Assembly: GCA_016839905.1 (NCBI GenBank)
Contig: JAEOTJ010000083.1
Coordinates: 1 to 16,982, forward strand
Origin: Promethearchaeota archaeon
GTDB taxonomy: Archaea > Asgardarchaeota > Lokiarchaeia > Sigynarchaeales > SOKP01
Direction: 5' to 3'
DNA: 16,982 bases
The stretch's first letter is position 1. Each line of letters starts with the position of its first letter. Position numbers and translations under genes: made by a program. Under the pieces are notes generated by a model that ran no database searches, was not told the origin of the DNA, and was given only the letters and a program-made list of their open reading frames with translations. Shown one piece after another: positions 1 through 7,496 of the stretch.

Positions 1-3000
1 GATTTTCATAAAATTCTTGAATATAATCAACAGAGATATTTACATCAAATATGATATTAGTATTATTAGATATAGTGAATAAAAATTGTTGATTTATAGG
101 ATAAATAGTAATATTTGATATCGTTAATTTCCCCTTTCCAGCACCTCCTGAAATTACAGTGTAATTAAATTTTTCATTAGTAACAATTCTTAAATTTGCC
201 GTAGCAGGATCAATTAAATTCCAATTATCTGTTCTTCTACAATTACTAATTTCAAATGAAATATTTTTAATTGCCCATCCTTCACCATTATCTATAATTG
301 AAATAGAGTCTGTTATATTTGGTTTATAATATTTAGTATTAATTCTATCTCTTATAAAATATGCAGTAGAAATAATGTCAATAGTATTAATAAATGATCC
401 TCCTATAGTAAAGTTAAAAATATTATCATCTAAAGAACTCTTCTTATTAAAATTAAATGTTATTCCTAACCATTCTCCAGGAGGGCCAATTAATTTTTTA
501 GTTACCCCATAATCAGAAGTTGCATTATTATTATGAACCATATTATAGCCTCCAAAAGGATCATGAAAAGTAAAATTTACATCACCAGCATCAACATTCG
601 GATCCCAACTAACATTATAAAAATCAAATATAATTTTTGTTAAATTCCAACTATTTGAAATATCTGGTATAGAAAATTTAAATGCATGACTTGAATTTTG
701 AATTAAATCGTCTTTTATCGTAAAAACTTCAGAAATTTTCCCGTATGGCTTAACAGATATATTCACATAATCAGACCAATATACATTTTTAGGAGAATCA
801 TCGTTCTCCGATTGATTCAATATTAACTCATTCGCTAATGGTAATAATATTAAATTTAATGGATCAGGATCTGTATATCCAGATTTAGATGCTATAATTT
901 TTACAATATAACCTTGATTACTTGCTAATTTAGAAGTATCTATTATTCCTTGGTGTCTTCCTTTATTTCCTGGTTCTATAGGCATTGATCCAGTAAGTAT
1001 TTCAGTTTGTCCTTGTAAAACTTGAAAACTCATTGAATCCGCATATGTATATCCTAACTCTTCATTGCCTCCTACCTTAGTAACATTGAATAAGGCTCTT
1101 ATTTTAACTTTAGTTCCCCATTTTGTTTCAATATTATCATTGGGATTAATTGAGATTAGAGCAGTTTGATAATTATCAGGATTGACATCAACCCATATAT
1201 TATATGACGAAGCAGATGAAATAGTAAAATTAATATCTTTATCTAAAAAGTTGTTTCTTAACGTGCTCATATTAAATGATTTTGAATCTTGAAAAAAGAA
1301 AGGTTGAATCGAATAATTACCATTAATATCGGGTCCCGAAGAATTCCACCATCTAAATATTGCTCTTCCATTTTCATCCGTTGTTAAAGTTACTATTTCA
1401 GGTCCTATAGAATTATTAGCTTTTAAAATTAATTCAACACCTTCAATTGGAGGATTAGGTATTGATCGTTCATATACAGTAAAATTTACAGTTGTCAAAT
1501 TTACAGGTATAATAAAATCAGAATTTGGGTTATCAATATCTCCAGATCCTAAGTTAATTATATTTGGATTGTAATTATTATCTTGATAAAATATTGTATA
1601 ATTATATTGTATTGGAGTAGTATTAACCCACCAGAAGTGTGCTTGACCATTCTGGTCAATAGTGCAGTTCCGAATCCCTCCAAATCCGCTCGTGCTATTT
1701 CCGACGATGATCCAACCAGACTCAACGGGTTGTCCATCTATATCCTTAATAGTAAAGTTATGTGAGGTTACATTACATATGAGATTAATTTCTTGAAAAA
1801 GATCCTGAAAATTATACTCTTTTAATGTTTCATTAACAACTTCATAAAAACCCTTTACAACTTCTGAATAAATAGAAACACTAAAATTATATTTTCCAAT
1901 TTCTAATTGTGTAAATATAGTACTTCCATCGGCATCAGCGATTCTACTATCAATAGGATTAAAAGAAAAGGACTTATTGATTAATGAAACGTTTGCATAA
2001 GGAATAGGATTACCATACAAATCAATTATATTGATTTTTACACTAGCTGATCTTGGTTCTTCTTCATTTAATACTGTTGATAATGAATTATTCGTGTATA
2101 ACCATTTCATATCATTTAAATCTAAGACGCGATTGTAAATTCTAACATCATCAATTTGACCTGTAAAATATGATCCCCCCATATAGCCAGGATCCGTTGT
2201 ATAACCAATGTAAGGATTAGCTAAGGCAGATCTACCAACCATATTTCGACTATATGTTGTAGCAAGGCCTCCATCTAAAAATAAATGATTATTATTTGCA
2301 TTCCATTCGCCAGTTCCTACGATATGATGCCAACTATTCGCTGGATTTGAAAAACTATGGGAGATTTGCATATCTCCATCATTAATATCTTCATAATACC
2401 AACGTATATTAGAACCACTCACGTCTAAGAAAAAGTAAATAGCTCCTAATGTCATATCAAAAAGGGTTCCAGAAGCACCATTAAACCATAGAGATATTGA
2501 AAACGCTCCACTAGGAATAGGATTTCCTGAGCATGATACATAATCGTTATCACCAGAACCACCAAAATCTAAACAATATTCTTCACTTATAGAACTTGAA
2601 CTCCAATCACCTGACTCCATATTTATAAGCGTTCCATCATTGCTACTGACAGAATCTTCCGTATAAGTTCCAGATCCTTCTTCAAATCTCCACCAAGCTT
2701 GAGTTGGAATTCGATCTTGCATAAAATAATTATTATCTATCTCAACTGAATTATTACCATAATAGAGATATGTATCATATTCGGTTGAACTTGCTGAAAT
2801 ATTTGTTTCGAACCAAATAGTTGCTATATCATTGTTTGGATAGTCTGAATAAAAATAATACCTTGTAGGAACGCCATTTTCAATGATTCTTAAATCCTTT
2901 AAACTAGAATTCATTTTCCCTTCATTTACTAATTGGGTTTGATTTATCTTTAATGAAACTGTATAATTTTCTAAATCAATGGTATGAGGATTTGTAATAT

Positions 3001-3223
3001 TTATTAATCTTCTATACCGAAAAGAACCATTCCACCAAGGATCATTGCCCCAAGAGCTTGATCGTGGAATATTATTTATTTCATTATTGATAATTATTTC
3101 TTCATTTGTACAATTTGATTTTGAAAAATTATTTGGAATATTAATCAGAGTACTCATAAGGACATTTATTATAATCAATCCAAAAATTAATAATAGACCA
3201 TTAAGATTTTTCTTCTTAATCAT
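1..3223 (-). CDS. Large cell-surface protein with DUF2341, LamG and Ig-like repeats (partial, C-terminus off the left edge)
   Basis: The minus-strand frame is open from an ATG at 3223 to base 1, giving about 1,074 residues with no stop, so the C-terminus lies outside the window. Residues 1-30 have a lysine-rich start and a hydrophobic stretch (GLLLIFGLIIINVLM), which fits a signal peptide or anchor. Residues 65-160 resemble DUF2341 (WWNGSFRYRRLINITN start, then TYLYYGN). Residues 175-378 are a LamG/concanavalin-like domain (AWWRFEEGSGTYTEDS, then SISLWFNG, SWHHIVGTGEWN, GQIDDVRIYNRVL). Three Ig/carboxypeptidase-regulatory-like beta modules follow at about 394-450, 486-546 and 578-643, each with a D-x-x/N-G turn. 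N-x-S/T sequons are very frequent. The family architecture is known from archaeal and bacterial surface proteins; a role in adhesion or glycan binding is inference. Domain order is well supported, but the ligand is unknown. Confidence 0.85.
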   Translation of the reverse strand, partial: MIKKKNLNGLLLIFGLIIINVLMSTLINIPNNFSKSNCTNEEIIINNEINNIPRSSSWGNDPWWNGSFRYRRLINITNPHTIDLENYTVSLKINQTQLVNEGKMNSSLKDLRIIENGVPTRYYFYSDYPNNDIATIWFETNISASSTEYDTYLYYGNNSVEIDNNYFMQDRIPTQAWWRFEEGSGTYTEDSVSSNDGTLINMESGDWSSSSISEEYCLDFGGSGDNDYVSCSGNPIPSGAFSISLWFNGASGTLFDMTLGAIYFFLDVSGSNIRWYYEDINDGDMQISHSFSNPANSWHHIVGTGEWNANNNHLFLDGGLATTYSRNMVGRSALANPYIGYTTDPGYMGGSYFTGQIDDVRIYNRVLDLNDMKWLYTNNSLSTVLNEEEPRSASVKINIIDLYGNPIPYANVSLINKSFSFNPIDSRIADADGSTIFTQLEIGKYNFSVSIYSEVVKGFYEVVNETLKEYNFQDLFQEINLICNVTSHNFTIKDIDGQPVESGWIIVGNSTSGFGGIRNCTIDQNGQAHFWWVNTTPIQYNYTIFYQDNNYNPNIINLGSGDIDNPNSDFIIPVNLTTVNFTVYERSIPNPPIEGVELILKANNSIGPEIVTLTTDENGRAIFRWWNSSGPDINGNYSIQPFFFQDSKSFNMSTLRNNFLDKDINFTISSASSYNIWVDVNPDNYQTALISINPNDNIETKWGTKVKIRALFNVTKVGGNEELGYTYADSMSFQVLQGQTEILTGSMPIEPGNKGRHQGIIDTSKLASNQGYIVKIIASKSGYTDPDPLNLILLPLANELILNQSENDDSPKNVYWSDYVNISVKPYGKISEVFTIKDDLIQNSSHAFKFSIPDISNSWNLTKIIFDFYNVSWDPNVDAGDVNFTFHDPFGGYNMVHNNNATSDYGVTKKLIGPPGEWLGITFNFNKKSSLDDNIFNFTIGGSFINTIDIISTAYFIRDRINTKYYKPNITDSISIIDNGEGWAIKNISFEISNCRRTDNWNLIDPATANLRIVTNEKFNYTVISGGAGKGKLTISNITIYPINQQFLFTISNNTNIIFDVNISVDYIQEFYEN

Positions 3224-3450
3224 ATTCTGTTCATCTTTATAAAAAGTTATTAAAATAAATGATAATAATATTACAATTGATTTTATTAAAAATAAGTAAT
3301 AAAAATAATTATTTTAACATCATATTTTTTTTATACTATAAGTTTAACTATTCATTATTAGATTTTAATCTATCTTTTATCAAATTCTTAAATATTTTTC
3401 TCCTACAATCTCTTTTTAGAATGTTAATTATATAATTGAAATCTTTTTTC

Positions 3451-4080
3451 TTAATTTTCTAATAATAAATAAATTTTTCTTTTTTTAGGATTATTTGGGT
3501 TATCAATAATAAAATTTCCACTCATCCTTGTGTTATCCATTAGAATTGCGCCAATATCCTTCATAATCCTATCATTTTTCGGGTAAAATTGAAAAACTGC
3601 TTTTGATTCTGGCTTTAAAATGATTTCTATTGATTGAGTAAATTTAATAAACTTCTTTCGCATTGTCTCATTATTTATTTCTTTATAAATCCATTGTAAT
3701 GCGGATATCGAAATAATTGCGTCAAAAATGTTGGATCTAAACGGAACAAGGCACATATCCGTAATAATGGGTTTAAGTTCCCGATTATCATAAAAATATA
3801 TAAAGTCAGAAATTATATCAAGAGCAACTACATTGTAACCAAGCTCATTCAAATATATAGAAGAGAATCCTGGACCACATCCCATGTCTAAAATAAAAAC
3901 AGCTTTTTTATTAAGATCTAATAATTCTAGGGCTCTAATAGTAATTTTTTCTTGAATTCGCATCATACTTTTTGATGTAGCATATTGAGTAAGTGTTTTA
4001 CCTTTAAAATAATCCAAGACACTCTCAAATAATTCTTCAGGTCTTTCTTTTTTTACATCAAAACGATAATGATCTTTCAA
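3451..4080 (-). CDS. Bud23-like class I SAM-dependent rRNA methyltransferase
   Basis: This is a 209-residue Rossmann methyltransferase. Motif I is DMGCGPG (65-71), the acidic motif II residue is D88 (VVALD), D108 follows in TDM, and motif IV is FDAIISISALQW (119-130). Several stretches match eukaryotic Bud23/WBSCR22: an N-terminal PEELF, the IQEKITIRALELL helix before motif I, ISISALQW, and the AVFQFYPKND strand and turn. The ending IIDNPNNPKKRKIYLLL parallels the human VVDYPNSAKAKKFYLCL. Eukaryotic Bud23 with Trm112 makes N7-methylguanosine in 18S rRNA (G1575 in yeast). This protein stops after the catalytic domain and lacks the basic C-terminal extension (WBS_methylT). The start is a TTG at 4080; the frame is open to a stop at 4147-4149 but offers no ATG or GTG, and TTG gives an N-terminus of eukaryotic length. 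The target site is inferred from homology. Confidence 0.75.
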   Translation of the reverse strand: MKDHYRFDVKKERPEELFESVLDYFKGKTLTQYATSKSMMRIQEKITIRALELLDLNKKAVFILDMGCGPGFSSIYLNELGYNVVALDIISDFIYFYDNRELKPIITDMCLVPFRSNIFDAIISISALQWIYKEINNETMRKKFIKFTQSIEIILKPESKAVFQFYPKNDRIMKDIGAILMDNTRMSGNFIIDNPNNPKKRKIYLLLEN

Positions 4081-4236
4081 TTTCTTAAGTAGCTTTTTTA
4101 TTTCAATATAATTAATTGAATGCGATATCTTGTGTATTTTTTCTTTTCTAAATCAAAAATTTATTAAATTTTTATAACTTAAATAATTTAAACTAACTTA
4201 TAGTTTTGATACAATTAGTTAATAATTGTGATTTAA

Positions 4237-4533
4237 TTGCCTGATAAAGAAGAAAAATTACTCGTGCGAAAAGCTACTGTTAATTTAAGACGAAAATATG
4301 GTAGAACTAAGCAAATTAATATTGTAGAAAGAGATGCTTTTATTCCCAATAATATTGAAAAAGATATTAGAGAAAATTACTTAAAAAAGAAATCCATATC
4401 TACCACAGAAATAGCTTTAAAATATGATATTAGAGTTTCTACCGTAAAGCTATTATTAAAACAATATGAAAAAGAAGGTTTAATAAAATTATTAGATCCT
4501 TCCTTGAAACTTAAAATTTACATTCCCGTCTAG
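4237..4533 (+). CDS. Small winged-helix protein, probable ribosomal protein eS25
   Basis: This 98-residue protein has a basic N-terminus (residues 8-27, including LRRKYGR) and a C-terminal winged helix. That domain contains ISTTEIALKYDIRVSTVKLL, then a helix with YEKEGLIKLL, then a strand ending in KIYIPV. The pattern of a helix-turn-helix, GLIKLL and a final I-Y strand is that of archaeal and eukaryotic S25e, a small-subunit head protein, and the length fits. A generic winged-helix DNA-binding protein is the main alternative. An in-frame TAA (4234-4236) lies directly before the TTG at 4237, so the protein cannot start further upstream. It is divergent from the Bud23-like gene across a 156-bp AT-rich spacer and converges on the peptidase-like gene with 11 bp between them. 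Being next to an rRNA methyltransferase gives the ribosomal reading modest support. Confidence 0.55.
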   Translation: MPDKEEKLLVRKATVNLRRKYGRTKQINIVERDAFIPNNIEKDIRENYLKKKSISTTEIALKYDIRVSTVKLLLKQYEKEGLIKLLDPSLKLKIYIPV

Positions 4534-4544
4534 AATTAAAAAAC

Positions 4545-5555
4545 TCATTTTTCAGGTTCTTTAGAAACTACAGAATTTTTTTCTTGTTGGGATTCAATTT
4601 CTTTCGTTTTTATTTTAGTTTTACCGTGAGCCCCTTTAATATCTGGTTTTTCTTCATACTTTTCAATAATTTTTTTTGTTAATTCTTTTAGTAATATTAA
4701 TTCTCTTTCAGTTTCAGAAATTAAGAACGATTTAATATGCTTTTTTAATACTATCGCAGATTCTATATTATGACTATAACAATAAAACAGATAACTTTGT
4801 GGAATATTTTTATTAACTTTTAATCTTCCTGTTCTACCATTCCTAGGATCATTATAATAAACTATATTGTCTTTTATTGAATATATAGCAACCCAATGGT
4901 TCCTTTTATTTAAAGCAATACAGCTTACTCCATTAATCTTTTTATTTTTTAGATGTTTGGTCATTAAAGAAATTTTATTTTTATACACTTTTGAATCCTT
5001 GACAAAATCTTCTTTATTAAAATAAATTGTTCCATAAGGTCCAAGACTCTCATGCTCTTGATGATGAAATTTACCTCCAAATAATACAAAAAGAACTCTT
5101 AATTCAAGATTTTTTCTCATGGTAAGTAAACTTCTTTTCAAGATGTATGGATTAACGAGATTTGACTTATAAAAAGCAGAGAAAAGGCCCTTGATTTCTT
5201 TAGATGCTACTTTTAATTTATTAGAAACCTTCTTTTTTAGATCATTTGAGAAAGTAAATTTATAATCCTCATATAATATAGGAATTTTCTTTTTTAACTC
5301 CTCTGTCAGGTCATTTTCTCCCAAGCTTTTTAATAAAAGATAATCTAAGGCAATTGACCATTTAAATTCATTCAGGTTTTTTCTTTTAATAAGAGATTTT
5401 GGAGCGAGGAATTCAATTTCGTCATATAGCGAATTTAAAAATTTTTTAAATTTCAAATTGATTTCTGGATTTATCAACATTAAAAATGTACTTAAACCGC
5501 AAGTACTTGGCATTTGCTTATAGTTTGGTAATAGATTATTATTCAAGGTATTCAA
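4545..5555 (-). CDS. Papain/C39-fold cysteine peptidase-like protein with a large insertion
   Basis: This 336-residue protein has catalytic-looking elements in the papain/C39 order. Q14 and C19 lie in QMPSTCGLSTFLM, as oxyanion Gln and nucleophile at a helix start. H220 is in RNHWVAIYSI, and D236 is in a VYYNDPRNG strand-turn, as in the C39 pattern HxVV...DPxxG. Between Cys and His lie about 200 mainly helical residues, much more than in typical C39 domains. They include a charged segment at 80-125 and an HHQEHES patch at 164-170. The tail after residue 290 is highly charged and probably disordered. No signal peptide or membrane segment is seen, so it is probably cytoplasmic. The frame's start is a TTG at 5555; no ATG lies upstream before the stop at 5589-5591. 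The substrate is unknown, and a transglutaminase-like or inactive role cannot be excluded. Confidence 0.6.
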   Translation of the reverse strand: MNTLNNNLLPNYKQMPSTCGLSTFLMLINPEINLKFKKFLNSLYDEIEFLAPKSLIKRKNLNEFKWSIALDYLLLKSLGENDLTEELKKKIPILYEDYKFTFSNDLKKKVSNKLKVASKEIKGLFSAFYKSNLVNPYILKRSLLTMRKNLELRVLFVLFGGKFHHQEHESLGPYGTIYFNKEDFVKDSKVYKNKISLMTKHLKNKKINGVSCIALNKRNHWVAIYSIKDNIVYYNDPRNGRTGRLKVNKNIPQSYLFYCYSHNIESAIVLKKHIKSFLISETERELILLKELTKKIIEKYEEKPDIKGAHGKTKIKTKEIESQQEKNSVVSKEPEK

Positions 5556-5590
5556 GTTATTTAAAATTTGGAAAAAATTTAATATTTTTT

Positions 5591-5622
5591 ATGTTTTTAG
5601 TTTTTAATGTTTTTAGTTTTTA
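5591..5622. repeat. Exact 16-bp tandem duplication upstream of the tRNA gene
   Basis: The unit atgtttttagttttta occurs twice without a mismatch or gap, at 5591-5606 and 5607-5622, ending 5 bp before the tRNA. It lies between the divergent start of the peptidase-like gene and the tRNA-Ser gene. T/A-rich elements in this position could belong to the promoter region, but this is inference; a simple replication slippage product is equally possible. Confidence 0.8.
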
Positions 5623-5627
5623 AAAAT

Positions 5628-5739
5628 GCAGATGTAGCCTAGTTTTGGTAAGACGCCAGCTTCGAGTTTCTTAAGAATGGTTTTGACCGAGAAAGCTGGT
5701 GCGCATGAGCGCTCGGGGGTTCGAGTCCCTCCATCTGCG
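5628..5739 (+). tRNA. tRNA-Ser (anticodon CGA), class II, with intron
   Basis: A complete cloverleaf can be folded. The acceptor stem GCAGATG (5628-5634) pairs fully with CATCTGC (5732-5738), and the discriminator is G5739. The anticodon stem is CCAGC (5656-5660) with GCTGG (5695-5699). After removing the intron at 5667-5693 the loop is TTCGAGA, anticodon CGA at 5663-5665, with G37 as is common in NGA serine tRNAs. The T-arm is GGGGG (5715-5719), loop TTCGAGT, CCCTC (5727-5731), with one G-U pair. The 15-nt variable region holds a GCGC/GCGC hairpin (5701-5712), the long arm expected for serine. CCA is not encoded, and TTTT at 5740-5743 may end transcription. The D-stem GCC/GAC contains one C-A mismatch (5638 with 5653). 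Confidence 0.93.
5667..5693 (+). other. 27-nt tRNA intron at canonical position 37/38
   Basis: The anticodon loop is interrupted between G5666 and A5694. A bulge-helix-bulge can be drawn: exon TTCG (5661-5664) pairs with intron CGAG (5688-5691, one T-G pair). Three-base bulges AGT (5665-5667) and AAA (5692-5694) flank it. Cutting each bulge after its second base, as the archaeal splicing endonuclease does, restores a 7-base loop. The helix inside the intron is weak, so the motif is of the relaxed type. Confidence 0.85.
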
Positions 5740-5774
5740 TTTTACAATCTTAAATACTATCTAAGAGAGTCTAT

Positions 5775-6029
5775 ATGGCTAACCAACTCGTAAAAAATAT
5801 TGTAGAAAAACTCATTAACTTTATAAAATATAATCCAGATGATTTAATGAATAAAAGATTGTTAGAGAAACTAATCAATAGAGCTTTTTCTGACACAACC
5901 ACTAAAAATCTGTTTAATGAACAACTAGTAAATAAAATTGTAGAAAAACTTTTTAATTTTATAAAATATAATCCGGATGACTTAATGAATAGGAGTTTAC
6001 TTGAAAAAATTGTCAATGAGACTTTTTAG
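5775..6029 (+). CDS. Small protein of unknown function made of two direct repeats
   Basis: I do not recognise this 84-residue protein. Residues 4-38 and 50-84 are copies of one unit with a 46-residue period (26 of 35 residues identical), sharing the core NFIKYNPDDLMN. The DNA copies (5784-5888 and 5922-6026) differ at about 22 of 105 bases. Many differences are synonymous in this frame, such as ctc/cta, cca/ccg, gat/gac and gag/gaa, which supports coding on this strand over the overlapping minus frame. The sequence is probably all helical, and each unit could form a short amphipathic hairpin. It has no signal peptide or membrane segment. The ATG at 5775 is 35 bp after the tRNA; no clear Shine-Dalgarno sequence is seen. 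The role is unknown. Confidence 0.6.
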   Translation: MANQLVKNIVEKLINFIKYNPDDLMNKRLLEKLINRAFSDTTTKNLFNEQLVNKIVEKLFNFIKYNPDDLMNRSLLEKIVNETF

Positions 6030-6114
6030 TAGAGAAAAGTGTTTTAAATGGATTGTTAAAGGAAGAAAATTAAGAAAAACAAAAAATGAATTGAAAAAGA
6101 GTAATTTAATAAAT

Positions 6115-7065
6115 TTATTGAATGATTTCAAAAATGATATTTTCCATTTGAGGCTTAGCAGCTTCAATTTTATCTAATATATCTACCGTTTTGTTTAAAT
6201 CTTCAATATCTTCTTCTATAATAAAAAGCAAATAAAAGTCTAAATTACCAAATTTTAGAACTTCCACTAAGCCTGAAAATCGTGTTCCATCATCAAATTT
6301 ATCTGAAAATTCAAATAGAGTTCGACTTTCAGCTACGATTCTCCTTTGAACTTCAATATACATGTCATAAATTTTTAATTTGGTTTTTAATTGAAGATGA
6401 GGCCGATAATATTCTCCAATAGTTATTCCTCTTGAATCAAATAACGCAATCATTATGGAATTATAATTCCGACTAATCTCAGCAAATAGATTAGAAACCA
6501 TTTCCATCTTATCAAAAAGCATCGATAGACCGATAGAGAATGCATCCATTACAGACTTAATATCATATACACTGGTCTCGAAGAAAAATATATCAAAAGA
6601 CTGATTATATCTAGTTAAAGCTTGTTTTAGAGTAAGAATCTTTTTATTGAGATCTTTTTCTTTAATGAGTAAGGGATCTACTTTATGAAAAAGAACCGCT
6701 ATAGGGGGATTTAGCTGCTCCTCCTTTAAATAGATTATGATCTGATCTAAATAATCCATTGCTTCACTATATCTTGTATCTGCTTGGGAATCTATTATAT
6801 AAAAAATTAAATCAGTGCCCCCCAAATACTTTCCAGGATCCTTTAAATAATCTTCTCGGTATTGGTCTTGTCCTCCAAAATCCATTCGAAAAAACTCCAA
6901 TCCAAGAAACTTAAATTGGTCTCGAGCGATTCTTTTGGTAGGCATTAATGCCTCAACCTCTTCTTCAAATCCAAATCGTTTAGTTATCGCTCTAATAATT
7001 GAAGTCTTGCCTGCAGCGTCCAATCCAAGAAAACATACCTTACGTGGAATATTTAATACACCCAA
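6115..7065 (-). CDS. Rag/Gtr-like small GTPase with C-terminal longin/roadblock-like domain
   Basis: The 316-residue protein has all GTPase motifs: G1 GLDAAGKT (14-21), G2 threonine in PTKR (T43), G3 DFGGQ (62-66) with the catalytic Gln, G4 HKVD (127-130) and G5 ETS (163-165). The TSVYD sequence after G5 recalls the TSIWD of eukaryotic Rag/Gtr GTPases. Residues about 190-316 form an alpha/beta region (IMIALFDSRGITIGEYYRP and later FYLLFIIEE strands) fitting a longin/roadblock fold, as in Rag C-terminal domains. Arf-like is the main alternative for the G domain. In eukaryotes such GTPases act at membranes in nutrient signalling; the archaeal role is unknown. An in-frame TAA directly precedes the TTG at 7065, so this TTG is the earliest start. 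It lies 146 bp after the Ubl gene and may have its own promoter. Confidence 0.85.
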   Translation of the reverse strand: MGVLNIPRKVCFLGLDAAGKTSIIRAITKRFGFEEEVEALMPTKRIARDQFKFLGLEFFRMDFGGQDQYREDYLKDPGKYLGGTDLIFYIIDSQADTRYSEAMDYLDQIIIYLKEEQLNPPIAVLFHKVDPLLIKEKDLNKKILTLKQALTRYNQSFDIFFFETSVYDIKSVMDAFSIGLSMLFDKMEMVSNLFAEISRNYNSIMIALFDSRGITIGEYYRPHLQLKTKLKIYDMYIEVQRRIVAESRTLFEFSDKFDDGTRFSGLVEVLKFGNLDFYLLFIIEEDIEDLNKTVDILDKIEAAKPQMENIIFEIIQ

Positions 7066-7091
7066 TTAATCATTTATGAATTAAAAAATAA

Positions 7092-7110
7092 TTTGTATAT
7101 ATATTTCATT
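7092..7110 (-). promoter_or_regulatory. Possible TATA box for the Rag-like GTPase gene
   Basis: On the minus strand the sequence reads AATGAAATATATATACAAA, centred about 35 bases before the TTG start at 7065. An archaeal TATA box sits about 26 bp before the transcription start, which would put the start near 7074 and give a very short leader. In such AT-rich DNA this is only suggestive. Confidence 0.3.
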
Positions 7111-7211
7111 GTAAAAGATCTTAATAATACTTGCTATAAATTTTTCCTTTATTTTTTAATCATAATAACCAATGAAATTATAAAATATATATTTATACAA
7201 ATGAAAAAAAA

Positions 7212-7493
7212 TTATCCTCCACTTAATGGTATTGATAAATAGACCTTGTCGCCTTCCTTTAGTTCAGTTTTATATTTATTAAGATATTCAATGTTTCTGC
7301 CGTTGACCAAAATAAGGATTTTTTTATTTAATTTTTTTTTATTCTTACTTAATAGACCCTCTTCAAGGTAATCCTTATAATCTTTAAGAAATTGAGATAT
7401 AATATCTCCTACTATCTGGCCTTCATATTTTATTAAATTTTTCTCTACATTTAATGCAAAAATGTTTAACAGATTAAGATCTACTTCTACCAT
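7212..7493 (-). CDS. Ubiquitin-fold MoaD/ThiS/Urm1-type protein ending in Gly-Gly
   Basis: The 93-residue protein ends in LSIPLSGG, an exposed diglycine as in MoaD, ThiS, Urm1 and archaeal SAMPs. Before it is a typical beta-grasp end: ILILVNGRNIEYL (59-71), then a turn, then TELKEGDKVYLSIPLSGG. The N-terminus gives a first strand (MVEVDLNLLNIFA) and a helix (IVGDIISQFLKDY). The family is adenylated at the C-terminal glycine by an E1-like enzyme and used as a sulfur carrier or protein modifier. No E1-like gene is in the window. The ATG at 7493 has a good Shine-Dalgarno match, AGGATGAT (minus strand, 7504-7497), three bases upstream. It lies 76 bp after the ThiI-like gene, hinting at a shared sulfur-transfer role. 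Whether it is a carrier or a modifier cannot be told from sequence. Confidence 0.85.
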   Translation of the reverse strand: MVEVDLNLLNIFALNVEKNLIKYEGQIVGDIISQFLKDYKDYLEEGLLSKNKKKLNKKILILVNGRNIEYLNKYKTELKEGDKVYLSIPLSGG

Positions 7494-7496
7494 TAT

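Noticed and set aside
1583..3242. Plus-strand frames of 60 and 65 codons within the surface protein gene
   Set aside because: The minus strand carries one uninterrupted frame with DUF2341 and LamG motifs through this region.
5771..6016. Minus-strand frame of 81 codons opposite the duplicated small protein
   Set aside because: Differences between the two repeat copies are largely silent in the plus frame, which supports the plus strand; the minus frame only mirrors the same repeats.
5628..6030. tRNA gene as an integration site for a mobile element
   Set aside because: No copy of the tRNA 3' end, integrase or other mobile-element gene was seen in the window.
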